Source: Tannerella forsythia
Lineage (GTDB): Bacteria; Bacteroidota; Bacteroidia; Bacteroidales; Tannerellaceae
Direction: 5' to 3'
NCBI RefSeq assembly: GCF_001006485.1
Contig: NZ_JUET01000076.1
Coordinates: forward strand, 1 to 64,000
Length of the DNA: 64,000 nt
The notes beneath the pieces were generated by a model, which ran no database searches, was not told the DNA's origin, and saw only the letters and a list, made by a program, of their open reading frames with translations. Both the position numbers and the translations under genes were made by a program. The first letter of the stretch is position 1; the number at the start of each line of letters is the position of its first letter. Positions 25,746-34,841 of this stretch are shown here, in pieces.

Positions 25746-26312
25746 ATGGAACCGATTATTAATTCGCAAATTCCTGAATTTAAAGTTCAGGCATTTCACA
25801 ATGGAGAGTTTAAAACCGTATCGAACAAGGATATTGAAGGTAAATGGGCTGTCTTCTTCTTCTATCCGGCCGACTTTACGTTTGTTTGTCCTACGGAGCT
25901 GGTTGACATGGCCGAGAATTACGATCAATTCAAAGCGATGGGTGTAGAGATTTATTCCGTGAGTACCGATACGCACTTTGTCCATAAAGCATGGCATGAC
26001 GCTTCCGAGAGTATTCGCCAAATCAAGTATCCGATGCTTTCCGACCCGACAGGATTGCTCTCGCGCGCTTTCGGCGTGATGATTGAAGAGTCCGGAATGG
26101 CTTATCGTGGAACGTTTGTTGTAAATCCCGAGGGTAAGGTGAAGGTCGCTGAAATTCACGATACCGGCATCGGACGCAATGCAGACGAATTGCTTCGCAA
26201 AGTTGAAGCGGCTCAATTTGTTGCTGAAAATGACGGGGAAGTATGTCCGGCAAAATGGAAAAAAGGTGCATCTACACTTAAACCCAGCATTGATCTCGTC
26301 GGTAAGATTTAA
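25746..26312 (+). CDS. ahpC: Alkyl hydroperoxide reductase subunit C (peroxiredoxin)
   Basis: This typical 2-Cys peroxiredoxin of 188 residues reduces H2O2 and organic peroxides. The peroxidatic Cys lies in 'DFTFVCPTEL' and the resolving Cys in 'GEVCPAKW'. The N-terminus 'MEPIINSQIPEFKVQAFHNG' is that of the AhpC subgroup. There is no ahpF downstream as there is in many Bacteroides. The gene is single, ends in its own terminator and has its own promoter. Confidence 0.97.
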   Translation: MEPIINSQIPEFKVQAFHNGEFKTVSNKDIEGKWAVFFFYPADFTFVCPTELVDMAENYDQFKAMGVEIYSVSTDTHFVHKAWHDASESIRQIKYPMLSDPTGLLSRAFGVMIEESGMAYRGTFVVNPEGKVKVAEIHDTGIGRNADELLRKVEAAQFVAENDGEVCPAKWKKGASTLKPSIDLVGKI

Positions 26313-26335
26313 GTTACAGATGTAGGGTTTTCTTT

Positions 26336-26380
26336 TGGGAAGAGGCTGTCTTTGTGTGTTGTGCACAGATAGCCTCTTCT
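26336..26380 (+). terminator. Hairpin after ahpC
   Basis: An 'agaagaggct...' arm at 26338 onward pairs with 'agcctcttct' ending near 26380, an imperfect stem of about 15 bp around a short loop. The T-tract is weak. It lies 25-70 nt after the ahpC stop. Confidence 0.6.
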
Positions 26381-26543
26381 CATCTTCCCTCAATCCCGTT
26401 CAACAGAACCTGCTAATCCAAATGGCTTCACGATATCCCCTTTTATGGTGATTTATCAGATTATATCCCCATAAATAGGGAGAAAAAATGACCGGTTTTG
26501 TGATAAAAACAATTACCTTTGTCATCAAAAAAAGAAAAAATCT

Positions 26544-27236
26544 ATGGAGAAATTGCTGTTCTCGGAAAAAATGAAATTGGCCGATCTCATCTCGGTTAAT
26601 CATAGTCTCATACTTATGTTGCCGCGTTTTGGCATTCCTCTTGGATTCGGAGATAAAAGTGTAAAGGAAATATGCCTCATGAACGATGTATCGGCAGACT
26701 TTTTTTTGCTTGTGTGCAACGTTTATGCCTTTGATTCATATCTTCCTAAACGGAAAATGATCGAATCGACTGACATGCGCTTGCTTGTTCCTTATCTTCT
26801 GGCTTCGCATCGTTATTACATGTACGAACATCTGCCCCATATCGAATGTCATCTTTTAAATGTTATCGATAAAGTAAACCCCAAATATGGAGAGGTGCTC
26901 AAGCGATTCTTTAACGATTACAAAAGCGAGGTTGGAGAACATTTCAAATACGAAGAGCAGACCGTATTTCCGCATATTCAGGCGCTCTTGTCCGGCGAGG
27001 TCCATGACTCTTACCGTATTCGCGATTTTGCCGAAGCGCATAGCAACATCGAAGATAAATTAAATGATTTAACTCAAATCATTTTCAAATATCTGCCCGC
27101 AAACGCTTCACCCAAAGAATCGATCGAACTTGTCTTTGACATTTTTCAACTTTCGACCGATCTTAATAAACATGCCCTGATTGAAGATAAGATTCTTGTA
27201 CCCTATGTAGAAATGCTCGAGAGAAAAAAGAAATGA
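26544..27236 (+). CDS. Hemerythrin-domain protein
   Basis: This 230-residue all-helical protein has a hemerythrin (HHE) iron-binding domain. The expected ligands are seen as 'ASHRYYMYEHLPHIECHL' near residues 95-110, 'HFKYEEQTVFPHI' near 135-147 and 'FAEAHSNIEDKL' and 'LNKHALIEDKILVPYVE' further on. This pattern is shared with YtfE/ScdA-type di-iron proteins linked to repair of nitrosylated or oxidised iron-sulfur centres and with O2-binding hemerythrins. It overlaps the next gene, a LuxR-type regulator, by 4 bp (ATGA), so the pair are co-expressed. A TACCTTTG at 26514-26521 may be its -7 box, without a spaced TTG. Confidence 0.85.
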   Translation: MEKLLFSEKMKLADLISVNHSLILMLPRFGIPLGFGDKSVKEICLMNDVSADFFLLVCNVYAFDSYLPKRKMIESTDMRLLVPYLLASHRYYMYEHLPHIECHLLNVIDKVNPKYGEVLKRFFNDYKSEVGEHFKYEEQTVFPHIQALLSGEVHDSYRIRDFAEAHSNIEDKLNDLTQIIFKYLPANASPKESIELVFDIFQLSTDLNKHALIEDKILVPYVEMLERKKK

Positions 27237-27835
27237 GCCGCAAAGAAAAAATACTGATTGTCGAGCCCGCAGCCATCGTAATCGAAGGGCTTATGCGGAT
27301 TCTCAAAGAATTTTCCGAATTTGAAATACTTCCTCCCCTCGAAGATATGGACGATTTCAGGGAACGTCTCGTCGCAGCTCGACCTGATATCCTCCTGATT
27401 AATCCTACCATGCTTCCTTATTCCAAGAGGCCAGCCGTTTTCAGTCTTTTGCAAGATTATCCCAGGATGACGATCGTCGCCCTTGTCTACCAATATATCG
27501 ATAGCTCAGTCCTACAGTCTTTTCACGGTATTCTCGAAATCAGGGAAGCACGAGAACGTATTCCCGAAATACTTACCGAAGCTCAAACCTCAGCATCCAC
27601 CCATAAACTTCCGATGGATGCAATGAACTACGAACTTACGAAGCGAGAAACAGACGTCCTCGTTCTGGTTGCTAAAGGGTTGATGAGCAAAGAAATCGCA
27701 GACCGGCTTCACATCTCCGTACATACGGTCATCTCTCATCGTAAAAACATCACTCGTAAAACAAACATCAAATCTGTTGCCGGACTTGCGATGTACGCAC
27801 TGATGAATAATCTTGTCGAAGAAGATTCCATTTGA
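27233..27835 (+). CDS. LuxR/NarL-type regulator with a degenerate receiver domain
   Basis: This 200-residue DNA-binding regulator has a receiver-like domain (1-125) and a LuxR helix-turn-helix ('LTKRETDVLVLVAKGLMSKEIADRL' region, about 139-195). The receiver lacks the key residues. The usual acidic pair near residue 11 reads 'VEPAAIV', and the phosphoacceptor Asp is Asn57 in 'DILLINPTM'. It is therefore probably not phosphorylated by a kinase. The coupled upstream hemerythrin gene suggests regulation by oxygen or nitric oxide through protein contact; that is inference. No histidine kinase lies beside it. Confidence 0.85.
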   Translation: MSRKEKILIVEPAAIVIEGLMRILKEFSEFEILPPLEDMDDFRERLVAARPDILLINPTMLPYSKRPAVFSLLQDYPRMTIVALVYQYIDSSVLQSFHGILEIREARERIPEILTEAQTSASTHKLPMDAMNYELTKRETDVLVLVAKGLMSKEIADRLHISVHTVISHRKNITRKTNIKSVAGLAMYALMNNLVEEDSI

Positions 27836-27912
27836 TCCGCTCTATAAGCTCTTTCATTACTTGGATTGACCATCCGATAGTGGGAGGGAGGGCTCATAAC
27901 TAAAAAAAAATG

Positions 27913-27920
27913 TACCTTTG
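27913..27920 (+). promoter_or_regulatory. Candidate -7 box of the AspT-type transporter
   Basis: TACCTTTG lies 30 nt ahead of the start at 27950. No TTG is found at the usual 19-21 nt spacing, so this is a weak call. Confidence 0.35.
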
Positions 27921-27949
27921 TGGCCAAATTTTAAAAAATAAGATTGTTT

Positions 27950-29626
27950 ATGGATTGGCTGAATGAATTGTTATGGGGCGAGGGAATCGCCCATTCCGTG
28001 ATGTTGTTATCATTGGTTATTGTTGGCGGAATTTTGTTGGGAAAGGTAAAAATCGGAGGTATTTCGTTGGGAATTACGTTTGTGTTGTTTGTCGGCATCT
28101 TTCTGGGGCATTTCGGTTTTTCGATTCATCCGGAGATTTTACATTTCTTCAAAGAGTTCGGGTTGATTCTATTTGTCTATTCAATCGGGATGCAGGTAGG
28201 ACCCGGCTTTTTTTCATCGTTCAAAAAAGGAGGGATAACGCTGAATATGCTGGCTGCCGGGGTTGTGTGTTTAGGAGTGGTGACGACACTGGTTATTCAT
28301 TATGTAACGGGCGTTCCGATGGAAACGATGGTCGGCATTCTTTCCGGTGCGGTGACGAACACCCCCGGACTGGGTGCGGCACAACAAGCTTATTCCGATA
28401 TACACGGCGAAACGGCCCCTACGATTGCTCTCGGCTATGCCGTAGCTTATCCGTTAGGAGTTGTGGGAATTATCCTTGCTATCGTGAGTATCCGTTTTCT
28501 TTTCAGGATTGATTTGAAAAAGGAATCGGAACGCTTGAATGCTGAAGATAACAAGCATGAAAATGAACCATTTCCTGTTTCGCTGCTCGTGAAGAATCCG
28601 GCGGTGTTCGGAAAAACGGTCGGCGAGTTGTCGGCACTGGTGGGAGACCGGGAGTTTGTGCTTTCGCGTATCTGGTACAATAACAGCAAACAGATGGAGA
28701 TTGTTTCGGCCGATACGGTGCTGAACGAAAACGACAAGGTATTGGTTGTCACTACCGAGAATGATGCGGAGGCGATCAAGACGTTCATCGGCGAAGAGAT
28801 TCAGATGGATCGTAAGGAATGGATAAATCTGGAGAGCCAGTTCGTCAACCGCCGTATTCTGGTTACAAAATCGGAGGTGAACGGCAAGCAACTCGGAGAA
28901 TTGAAGTTGCGCAAATCGTATGGTATCAACATCACGCGGATCAGTCGTGCCGGGGTCGATTTGGTGGCGACGTCTCATCTGGTGTTGCAAGTGGGCGACA
29001 GGGTGAATGTTGTCGGAACGGAGGCATCGATTGCAGCAGTCGAAAAAGCGCTGGGCAACTCGATGAAGCGATTGAATGAGCCTAATCTGATTTCAATCTT
29101 TCTGGGGATTGCGATCGGAGTCTTTCTGGGAAGTATTCCGATTTCTTTTCCCGGTATTCCGCAGCCGGTAAAATTGGGATTAGCCGGGGGACCGTTGATT
29201 GTCGCTATTTTGGTGAGTCGTTTCGGATATAAATATGGATTGGTGACTTACACGACGGCCAGCGCTAATCTGATGCTGCGTGAAATCGGTATCACGATAT
29301 TTTTGGCTTGTGTCGGTATCGGTGCCGGAAAAGGCTTTGTGGACACGATCATCCACGGCGGCGGACTTTTATGGATTGGGTACGGTTTCATCATTACCGT
29401 TTTGCCATTGATGATAATCGGTGCGATTGGGCGGTATTTCTACCAAGTGAATTATTTTACATTAATGGGACTGCTCGCGGGAAGCACCACCGATCCGCCG
29501 GCACTCGCCTACTCGAATGCAACGGCCGGTAACGATGCCCCCGCGGTAGGATATGCAACCGTTTATCCGCTGACCATGTTCCTGCGTGTGCTTACAGCAC
29601 AACTGATGATTCTGTTTTTCGCCTGA
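27950..29626 (+). CDS. AspT/YidE-family transporter with two RCK_C domains
   Basis: This 558-residue inner-membrane protein has the aspartate:alanine antiporter (AAEx) layout. Five or so membrane segments ('[18 protein letters not shown]') come first, then two TrkA_C/RCK_C domains in the middle (about 205-370, with '[18 protein letters not shown]' and '[20 protein letters not shown]'). A second membrane block carries the family motif 'TTDPPALAY'. The matching N-half motif '[16 protein letters not shown]' is present. The substrate is not known for most family members. The ATG at 27950 is preferred to the TTG at 27944. Confidence 0.9.
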   Translation: MDWLNELLWGEGIAHSVMLLSLVIVGGILLGKVKIGGISLGITFVLFVGIFLGHFGFSIHPEILHFFKEFGLILFVYSIGMQVGPGFFSSFKKGGITLNMLAAGVVCLGVVTTLVIHYVTGVPMETMVGILSGAVTNTPGLGAAQQAYSDIHGETAPTIALGYAVAYPLGVVGIILAIVSIRFLFRIDLKKESERLNAEDNKHENEPFPVSLLVKNPAVFGKTVGELSALVGDREFVLSRIWYNNSKQMEIVSADTVLNENDKVLVVTTENDAEAIKTFIGEEIQMDRKEWINLESQFVNRRILVTKSEVNGKQLGELKLRKSYGINITRISRAGVDLVATSHLVLQVGDRVNVVGTEASIAAVEKALGNSMKRLNEPNLISIFLGIAIGVFLGSIPISFPGIPQPVKLGLAGGPLIVAILVSRFGYKYGLVTYTTASANLMLREIGITIFLACVGIGAGKGFVDTIIHGGGLLWIGYGFIITVLPLMIIGAIGRYFYQVNYFTLMGLLAGSTTDPPALAYSNATAGNDAPAVGYATVYPLTMFLRVLTAQLMILFFA

Positions 29627-29649
29627 TCCCATGAAGTTCGGGCATACAA

Positions 29650-29694
29650 AAACCGGCTACCTCATCTCTTCTTTGCAGGGTAGCCGGCTTCGTT
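29650..29694. terminator. Bidirectional intrinsic terminator
   Basis: CCGGCTACC (29653-29661) pairs with GGTAGCCGG (29679-29687). The stem is flanked by A-rich sequence on the left and 'cttcgtttt' on the right. It can serve the AspT-type gene on the plus strand and the Omp28-like gene on the minus strand. Confidence 0.75.
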
Positions 29695-29772
29695 TTCCGT
29701 GGTCTCGTTTTTTAATCACCGATGACGGGGTAAGTCTTTAGACCCGTTTTTTATTTATTAGTAGTTTTTCTA

Positions 29773-31332
29773 TTATTTGCTGTATTTATAATCTACCGTT
29801 CCGTTTACCGGACACGATGTGACATTGTCAATACAATGTACCCCATTGACGGTTCGCAGTGTATACGCTACAATCCGACAATTATTCAGGTTCACGGTTC
29901 GTTTCAGTTTGATCGGCTTCGTATCGATCGTAAACGTGCGGGAGGCTTTCTTTCCTGTTCTGATTTCTCCCCAATCAATGCCTGTTCTTGGGTCGTCATC
30001 GGAGAGTTTATATGTGGCCACATGATTATGTACATAGTTGAGGTCTACCTCCTCATGGGTAATCATTTGACCATATACGATCCCGTCTTCGACAACGAAC
30101 GCATAGAAATGATAACGATCGGTTTTGTTCGTCAGAATATTGGCTGTGAACTGAATCGTTCCATCCGTTACTTTTGACTCCATAGCAATACCGGTTTGTG
30201 AAGGACAGAAAGCATTCATGTAATCGATTGCCGAGATCAATTTTTGGGGGGTACTCGTCGGATAAATATTCACCTTTTGGTTGAGATCGACCAGTGAAGA
30301 TGGCCACGAGGGGCAAAGCATATCAGCTGTTTTGCCAAGTACGCCATAGAGTGTTTCATAGTTGATACAGCGGTTCTGTACGTGCAATACAATGGGGACG
30401 ATTCGGTTGGGTCGTTGTTTCCTTACATCGTTGATCGCTTGCGTCATGATGGGGCACGTGTTGCAGGCGGCCGATGCAAATTGTATGATACAAAACTGTT
30501 TGATGAAAGACAGCGGCACATAGGTTGCTTTAAGAGAAACCTCATCCGATTTTACATTGTCGTAAACGGCATAGAAGGTATATGTTTCGGGTTCGGTCGT
30601 TTTAAATGTTTTTCCGTCGTAAACCGTGTCAAGCGATCCTTTTTGCATGATCACGGCTTTCCCGGTCACATCTTTCCCGTCTGCGAAAACCGTGAAAACC
30701 GTTTCCTCCGAGCCGTTGGCTTTGATTTCGCTTTTGCTCAGTGTCAACGTAACGGCTTCCGTTGCCGATCGGATCGTTATTTTTTCCGACTGTTCTCCGT
30801 TGTATGTTGCGTAAAAAGTATAAATCCCGGACTTCTCGGTCGAAAAGCTATGGCTCTCGAGCTTCGTTTCGTTCTCTCCTTTCAGTGTAATGACTGCCAA
30901 TGAAGTTACATCTTCATCGTCGGCTTTCACGGTAAACCGAATGATGTCCGTGCCGTTCGGTTTGAGGTTCGCCTTATCGGTTATCAACTTAATGACAACT
31001 TGTGTGGCTGTGACAGTGATCTCGTTCGACTTTTGTCCATCATATAGAGCGTAAAAAGAATAGGTGCCGGTTTTTGACGTGGCAAAGTTGAACTGATTAA
31101 GTCCTTCGGTCGAGGTCGATGATGAAGGCACGATAACCACACCTTCAACCGTTTCTTTTCCATCGACTTTGACGGTAAAAGTCAAAGAATCTTTCCCGTT
31201 GGCTTTGATGGTTGTTTTGTTGGCCGACAAGGTTACCGATACCGGTATGTTTTCTTTTTTATCGGAACATCCGAAGATACTTAAAACGAATAGAATGATT
31301 GCAATAAGGTTGAATGATCTATAATTTTTCAT
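29773..31332 (-). CDS. Omp28-related lipoprotein with tandem Ig-like repeats
   Basis: This 519-residue surface or outer-membrane lipoprotein has Cys about 22 in 'LSIFGC'. Residues about 30-270 form three related Ig-like repeats, each starting 'V(T/K)L...SANKTTIKANGKDSLTFTV' and ending 'GTYSFYALYDGQKSNEITV' or close variants. The rest is Omp28-like, with a thioredoxin-type motif 'ACNTCPIMTQAI' near 295 and 'IVPIVLHVQ'. The family is common in Bacteroidetes, and its role is not defined. It is a single gene between a terminator and AT-rich DNA. Confidence 0.85.
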   Translation of the reverse strand: MKNYRSFNLIAIILFVLSIFGCSDKKENIPVSVTLSANKTTIKANGKDSLTFTVKVDGKETVEGVVIVPSSSTSTEGLNQFNFATSKTGTYSFYALYDGQKSNEITVTATQVVIKLITDKANLKPNGTDIIRFTVKADDEDVTSLAVITLKGENETKLESHSFSTEKSGIYTFYATYNGEQSEKITIRSATEAVTLTLSKSEIKANGSEETVFTVFADGKDVTGKAVIMQKGSLDTVYDGKTFKTTEPETYTFYAVYDNVKSDEVSLKATYVPLSFIKQFCIIQFASAACNTCPIMTQAINDVRKQRPNRIVPIVLHVQNRCINYETLYGVLGKTADMLCPSWPSSLVDLNQKVNIYPTSTPQKLISAIDYMNAFCPSQTGIAMESKVTDGTIQFTANILTNKTDRYHFYAFVVEDGIVYGQMITHEEVDLNYVHNHVATYKLSDDDPRTGIDWGEIRTGKKASRTFTIDTKPIKLKRTVNLNNCRIVAYTLRTVNGVHCIDNVTSCPVNGTVDYKYSK

Positions 31333-31582
31333 TTATTGACGTTTATGTTTAAAATACGGCGTAAAAGTACGGATTTATTGTTTGAACAAAATGTAAAAAA
31401 AGTTTCATTTTTGGAATGGTTGGTCGTTATAGACTGTTCATGAACTTGGGATATGAAGGCATATCTCCCGAAGTATGCAAAAAAAAAAATTGAAAGTGAA
31501 TTGTCTGTCGTCAGTGAAGATGGATCGAATTTTCGATAGAGTATTTATGGATAATTTTGTTGAAAAACGAAACGTGATATTC
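31333..31582. other. AT-rich intergenic stretch, no gene seen
   Basis: This AT-rich spacer holds the upstream region of the Omp28-like gene. TTTGTTC (near 31384-31390, minus strand) and TACTTTTA (near 31362-31369, minus strand) resemble a promoter, but the spacing is 17 nt. No coding signal is seen. Confidence 0.4.
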
Positions 31583-31620
31583 TTAAAAAAATAGAAAAGG
31601 CGGCCTCATGGGGCTGCCTT
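31583..31620 (-). terminator. Terminator of the META-domain gene
   Basis: AAGGCGGCC (31597-31605) and GGCTGCCTT (31612-31620) form a stem. On the minus strand it is followed by a T-rich tract (complement of 31583-31596). The right arm overlaps the last codons of the gene. Confidence 0.7.
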
Positions 31621-32037
31621 CTCAAGGGTCAACATGCTTTTTCCGTTTTTATCGGCAAGATGCAGTTGCTTTTCCGATTGTCCCGGTTTTACTTGCGTTA
31701 CTTTTTCAAAAGCATCCAATATTTTGCTTTCCGTTTCCAGATCAGGACAGTCCATTATTGTTACGCGCGGTTCGGAAAACGACAAGGAGGAAGGTTGCTT
31801 CGCATCAAATTCCGTTTCCGTATTCATCAGGTTGCACCCTGCATTTCCGTGCAGACGGAGGGTGTTGCCTTCCTTTACGAATTTAAAGAAGGCTCTTTCT
31901 GCCTTTACAGCTTTGCCGTTTACTTCCACAATCTTCCAGCGACCGATCAGTTTCTCGGCCGTTACACGCTTCCCGCTATCGCAGGCAATCATTGCGGCGA
32001 TACATGCCATCGCCAACATCCCATTCATTTTTTTCAT
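31606..32037 (-). CDS. META-domain lipoprotein (HslJ-like)
   Basis: This 143-residue exported lipoprotein has Cys about 19 in 'AAMIAC'. The META/HslJ pattern is visible: 'LIGRWKIVEVNGKAV', then 'LRLHGNAGCNLMNTE', 'LSFSEPRVTIMDCPDLETE', and an end strand 'MLTLEKAAP'. The domain is linked to heat or novobiocin tolerance in HslJ, but has no firm role in Bacteroidetes. It is a single gene. Confidence 0.88.
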   Translation of the reverse strand: MKKMNGMLAMACIAAMIACDSGKRVTAEKLIGRWKIVEVNGKAVKAERAFFKFVKEGNTLRLHGNAGCNLMNTETEFDAKQPSSLSFSEPRVTIMDCPDLETESKILDAFEKVTQVKPGQSEKQLHLADKNGKSMLTLEKAAP

Positions 32038-32214
32038 TGTTATGTTTTTATCAATTATACAACGATAAGACGCGAAAAGAAAGCAAAATGTTTTGTAAAA
32101 GAGGTGTTTTTAGATAAAATTAACAAATTAGATTTGATAAAATCCTTGATAATAGGTCGTTTGTATCTGCTTGTCTTTTTACTGGCATCGTAATAATTGG
32201 GGTTTGTGTTGAAT

Positions 32215-32325
32215 CGTGTGAGACCTCTGCAAAAGTCTTTTTACACCCAAAAGCCACTATTGATAATCAATGAGTTATATTTATAATTTCGCTATCTATA
32301 TGAGGTTTTGCAGAGGTCTCCGTGT
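32215..32325. mobile_element. 101-bp MITE-like element with 15-bp terminal inverted repeats
   Basis: GAGACCTCTGCAAAA (32220-32234) and its exact complement TTTTGCAGAGGTCTC (32306-32320) bound a 101-bp AT-rich segment with no gene. The element is flanked by a perfect 5-bp direct repeat CGTGT (32215-32219 and 32321-32325), the mark of transposition. The terminal sequence resembles the ends of IS5-like elements of Porphyromonadaceae as I remember them. It would need a full-length IS elsewhere to move. Confidence 0.85.
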
Positions 32326-32611
32326 GTAGATAAAAAACCACGGAGCAGTCCCCGAAAGAGCTTCGCGTGAAAAGGAAATGTCAAGGCCTGCATGGATTTT
32401 CTGTCTTAAACGCGTGCTCATGGCACAATTAGAATTATCTTTGAGGGATACTATTAATGTATAATCTCTTATAGATTAATTTTCAGTCGATTGAAGTGAA
32501 GAATGTTATCTTTGTGCATGGCACAAAGTAAGTATATTCATAGATCATAAAATGTGACAGTTTTGCTCTATCACATTCCCCAAAGAAGGGGCGGATTTAT
32601 TGGGGGGAAAT
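32326..32611. other. Intergenic stretch with a possible transposase-gene 5' remnant
   Basis: A TATCTTTG box (32507-32514) is followed at once by an ATG (32518) opening MAQSKYIHRS before TAA. Short N-termini of this type start some Bacteroidetes IS transposases, so this could be a dead IS fragment next to the MITE. The evidence is thin, and no further coding signal is seen. Confidence 0.25.
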
Positions 32612-32650
32612 GAAAAAAAACGGGATGAACCTTTCAATTGGTTCTCCCGC
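32612..32650 (-). terminator. Intrinsic terminator of the oadA-like gene
   Basis: CGGGATGAACC (32621-32631) and GGTTCTCCCG (32640-32649) form a stem. On the minus strand a run of eight T (complement of 32613-32620) follows. Confidence 0.75.
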
Positions 32651-32694
32651 TTTTATCATTTAATCGATAAATAGTGTGCTGCGGGCATCTGCTT

Positions 32695-34599
32695 TTATCC
32701 GATTTCAATCATGGGGGCGCCGGCTTGTATAGCGTCGCCTTGTTTCACGTAGATGCGAAGTACCGTTCCGTTATAGTCGGAAGTGATGTCATTCTCCATC
32801 TTCATTGATTCGAGGATAAGCAGACTGTCATTCTTTTTCACCACGTCTCCTTCTTTGACCATGATTCGCATGATGCTTCCCGGCATCGGGCATTCCATGA
32901 TGTGTCCTTTGACTGTTTTTTCGGTTGTCGGTGCGGCTTCTTGCTTTGTCTCGCTTTTCGCTTCCTCGGCAGGGGTTGCCTGTTTAGCCTGAGCATTGAA
33001 TTCTTCTTCGCGTTTTTTGCGGAGGAATCCGCTGGCTACGGCAGGGAACAACTCCATCAACAAACTGTCTTTTTCGTCTTTGGCCAATTGCACGCCTCCG
33101 AACTCTTCGAGTACGGGATTGTCCTGACGTTTATAGTTCGACGTATCGTACGGCGTTTCTACCGGAGAGCCGGTGATTTGTTCGCGGAATGTGGGATCGA
33201 CCGGAACGGGAGTTTTTCCGTATTCCCCTTTCACCAGTGCAATGAACTGATTGGACGGGTTGGCATATTTCGGCCGGCCGTTCTTGATGTTTAAAGCCGA
33301 TACGACAGCTTGCGCTCCTACAATCTGACTGGTGGGGGTAACGAGCGGCGGCAGACCGGCGTCGAGGCGTACGCTCGGAATCAGCTTCATAGCTTCTTCG
33401 AGCAGGTCGAGGGAGTTGAACTGTTTGAGCTGTGCCACCATGTTCGTGTACATTCCGCCGGGGATTTCGGCATCCTTCACTAAATTATTCGGTTTCGGGA
33501 AGTTGAAGTAAGCTTCGATGGCATGACAAGCCGCCAGCAAGGCTGGTTCGTCGTTGTGGCGTACAGCTTCGATGGCTTTGTCAAATTCACGGTCGATTTC
33601 TGCCGGAAGCGTATCGGTCAGTGGGTTAAACGGTTTCGGGAATTGTTTTACGGCATCGAACGCGTCGAGTTCTTTGCGGATACCCAGCAATTCCTGATTG
33701 ATCTTTGCCACAGCTTCCATGTTTACATCGAGTTCGACGTCGAGTTTCTTACAGAAGAGGTAGATCAGCTCGATAGCGGGGGCAGCCGGTCCACCTGCAA
33801 AATTCCAGATATTCGTATCCACAATATCGACACCGTGATAGATCGCTGTCAGAACTGCGCCCAAACCAAATCCGGGTGTACAGTGTGTATGGAAATCGAT
33901 TGGAACATTCAGGTGTTTTTTGAACAGCGGGATCAGCGTGGCCACGCGCGAAGGCGGAATAAGGCCGCTCATATCTTTGATCGTGATCATATCAGCGCCG
34001 AGAGCCAGCATCTCTTTCGCCTTGTTCACAAAGTATGCATCGGTGAACACTAACTCATGCTTGGGGGCTTCAACTTCTTTCTTCCCGAAAAGACCGCTGA
34101 AAAAGCCTCTTTTTTTTGTTTCGGCCTTCGACACATCGTCATACTTGGGGTCTACGGTGTAACACACGGCGCAATCGGCCATGCCGCCATATTTTTTAAT
34201 GGATTTAACACTCGATTTTACGTTATCTACGTCGTTCAGAGCGTCGAAGATACGCATCACGTCCAACCCGGAAGCTACCGCGTTACGGAAGAATCCGTCG
34301 ATGATTTCGTCGGGATAGGGTGCATAACCGTAAAGATTGCGTCCGCGTGACAAGGCTGTCAGCTTCGAGGCGTTACCAACGGAGGCTTTAATTTTTTCAA
34401 GTCTGTCCCACGGATTCTCTCCCAAATATCGCATGACCGAGTCGGGTACGGCTCCTCCCCATACCTCCATGGCATAGAAATTGGCATCTTTGTAGTAAGG
34501 CAACACTCTGTCGACCTGCGACTGGTTCATACGTGTTGCGAAAGCTGACTGTTGTCCGTCTCTCAGTGTTAAGTCTCTGATTAAAAGTTTCTGCTTCAT
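32695..34599 (-). CDS. oadA: Biotin-dependent carboxyltransferase, oxaloacetate decarboxylase alpha/pyruvate carboxylase B type
   Basis: This 634-residue enzyme moves CO2 between an alpha-keto acid and biotin. The carboxyltransferase TIM barrel opens 'LTLRDGQQSAFATRM' and carries 'DALNDVDNVKSSV', 'TIKDMSGLIPPSRVATLI' and the metal site 'DFHTHCTPGFGLGAV'. A PYC_OADA domain follows, then an Ala/Lys/Glu-rich linker (about 535-570) and a biotinyl domain with 'LESMKMENDI'. A short charged insert near 160-175 ('GFFSGLFGKKEVEAP') interrupts the barrel. No beta or gamma Oad subunit lies beside it, so it could pair with a separate decarboxylase membrane unit or biotin carboxylase. It lies downstream of the lactate genes in the same orientation. 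Confidence 0.88.
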   Translation of the reverse strand: MKQKLLIRDLTLRDGQQSAFATRMNQSQVDRVLPYYKDANFYAMEVWGGAVPDSVMRYLGENPWDRLEKIKASVGNASKLTALSRGRNLYGYAPYPDEIIDGFFRNAVASGLDVMRIFDALNDVDNVKSSVKSIKKYGGMADCAVCYTVDPKYDDVSKAETKKRGFFSGLFGKKEVEAPKHELVFTDAYFVNKAKEMLALGADMITIKDMSGLIPPSRVATLIPLFKKHLNVPIDFHTHCTPGFGLGAVLTAIYHGVDIVDTNIWNFAGGPAAPAIELIYLFCKKLDVELDVNMEAVAKINQELLGIRKELDAFDAVKQFPKPFNPLTDTLPAEIDREFDKAIEAVRHNDEPALLAACHAIEAYFNFPKPNNLVKDAEIPGGMYTNMVAQLKQFNSLDLLEEAMKLIPSVRLDAGLPPLVTPTSQIVGAQAVVSALNIKNGRPKYANPSNQFIALVKGEYGKTPVPVDPTFREQITGSPVETPYDTSNYKRQDNPVLEEFGGVQLAKDEKDSLLMELFPAVASGFLRKKREEEFNAQAKQATPAEEAKSETKQEAAPTTEKTVKGHIMECPMPGSIMRIMVKEGDVVKKNDSLLILESMKMENDITSDYNGTVLRIYVKQGDAIQAGAPMIEIG

Positions 34600-34841
34600 G
34601 ATTAATCGTTTTTTTTTGAATGAGATTCGTTTTTATAATTTGGTTTGCTCTTTTATCTTATTATTAGATAGGTTTTCGCTGCATTTTCGATCGAATAGCA
34701 ATGAAAACCAATCTCTTTTATCTCGTTTATTAGATAGTTTTATTTAATACAAAATACCATGCTGCTGCAAAGTAAATACTTTTTCTGAAGAAACATCCCC
34801 TAATTAGAGAAAAATTTCTTTAATAGAAAAAATCCTTTCGT

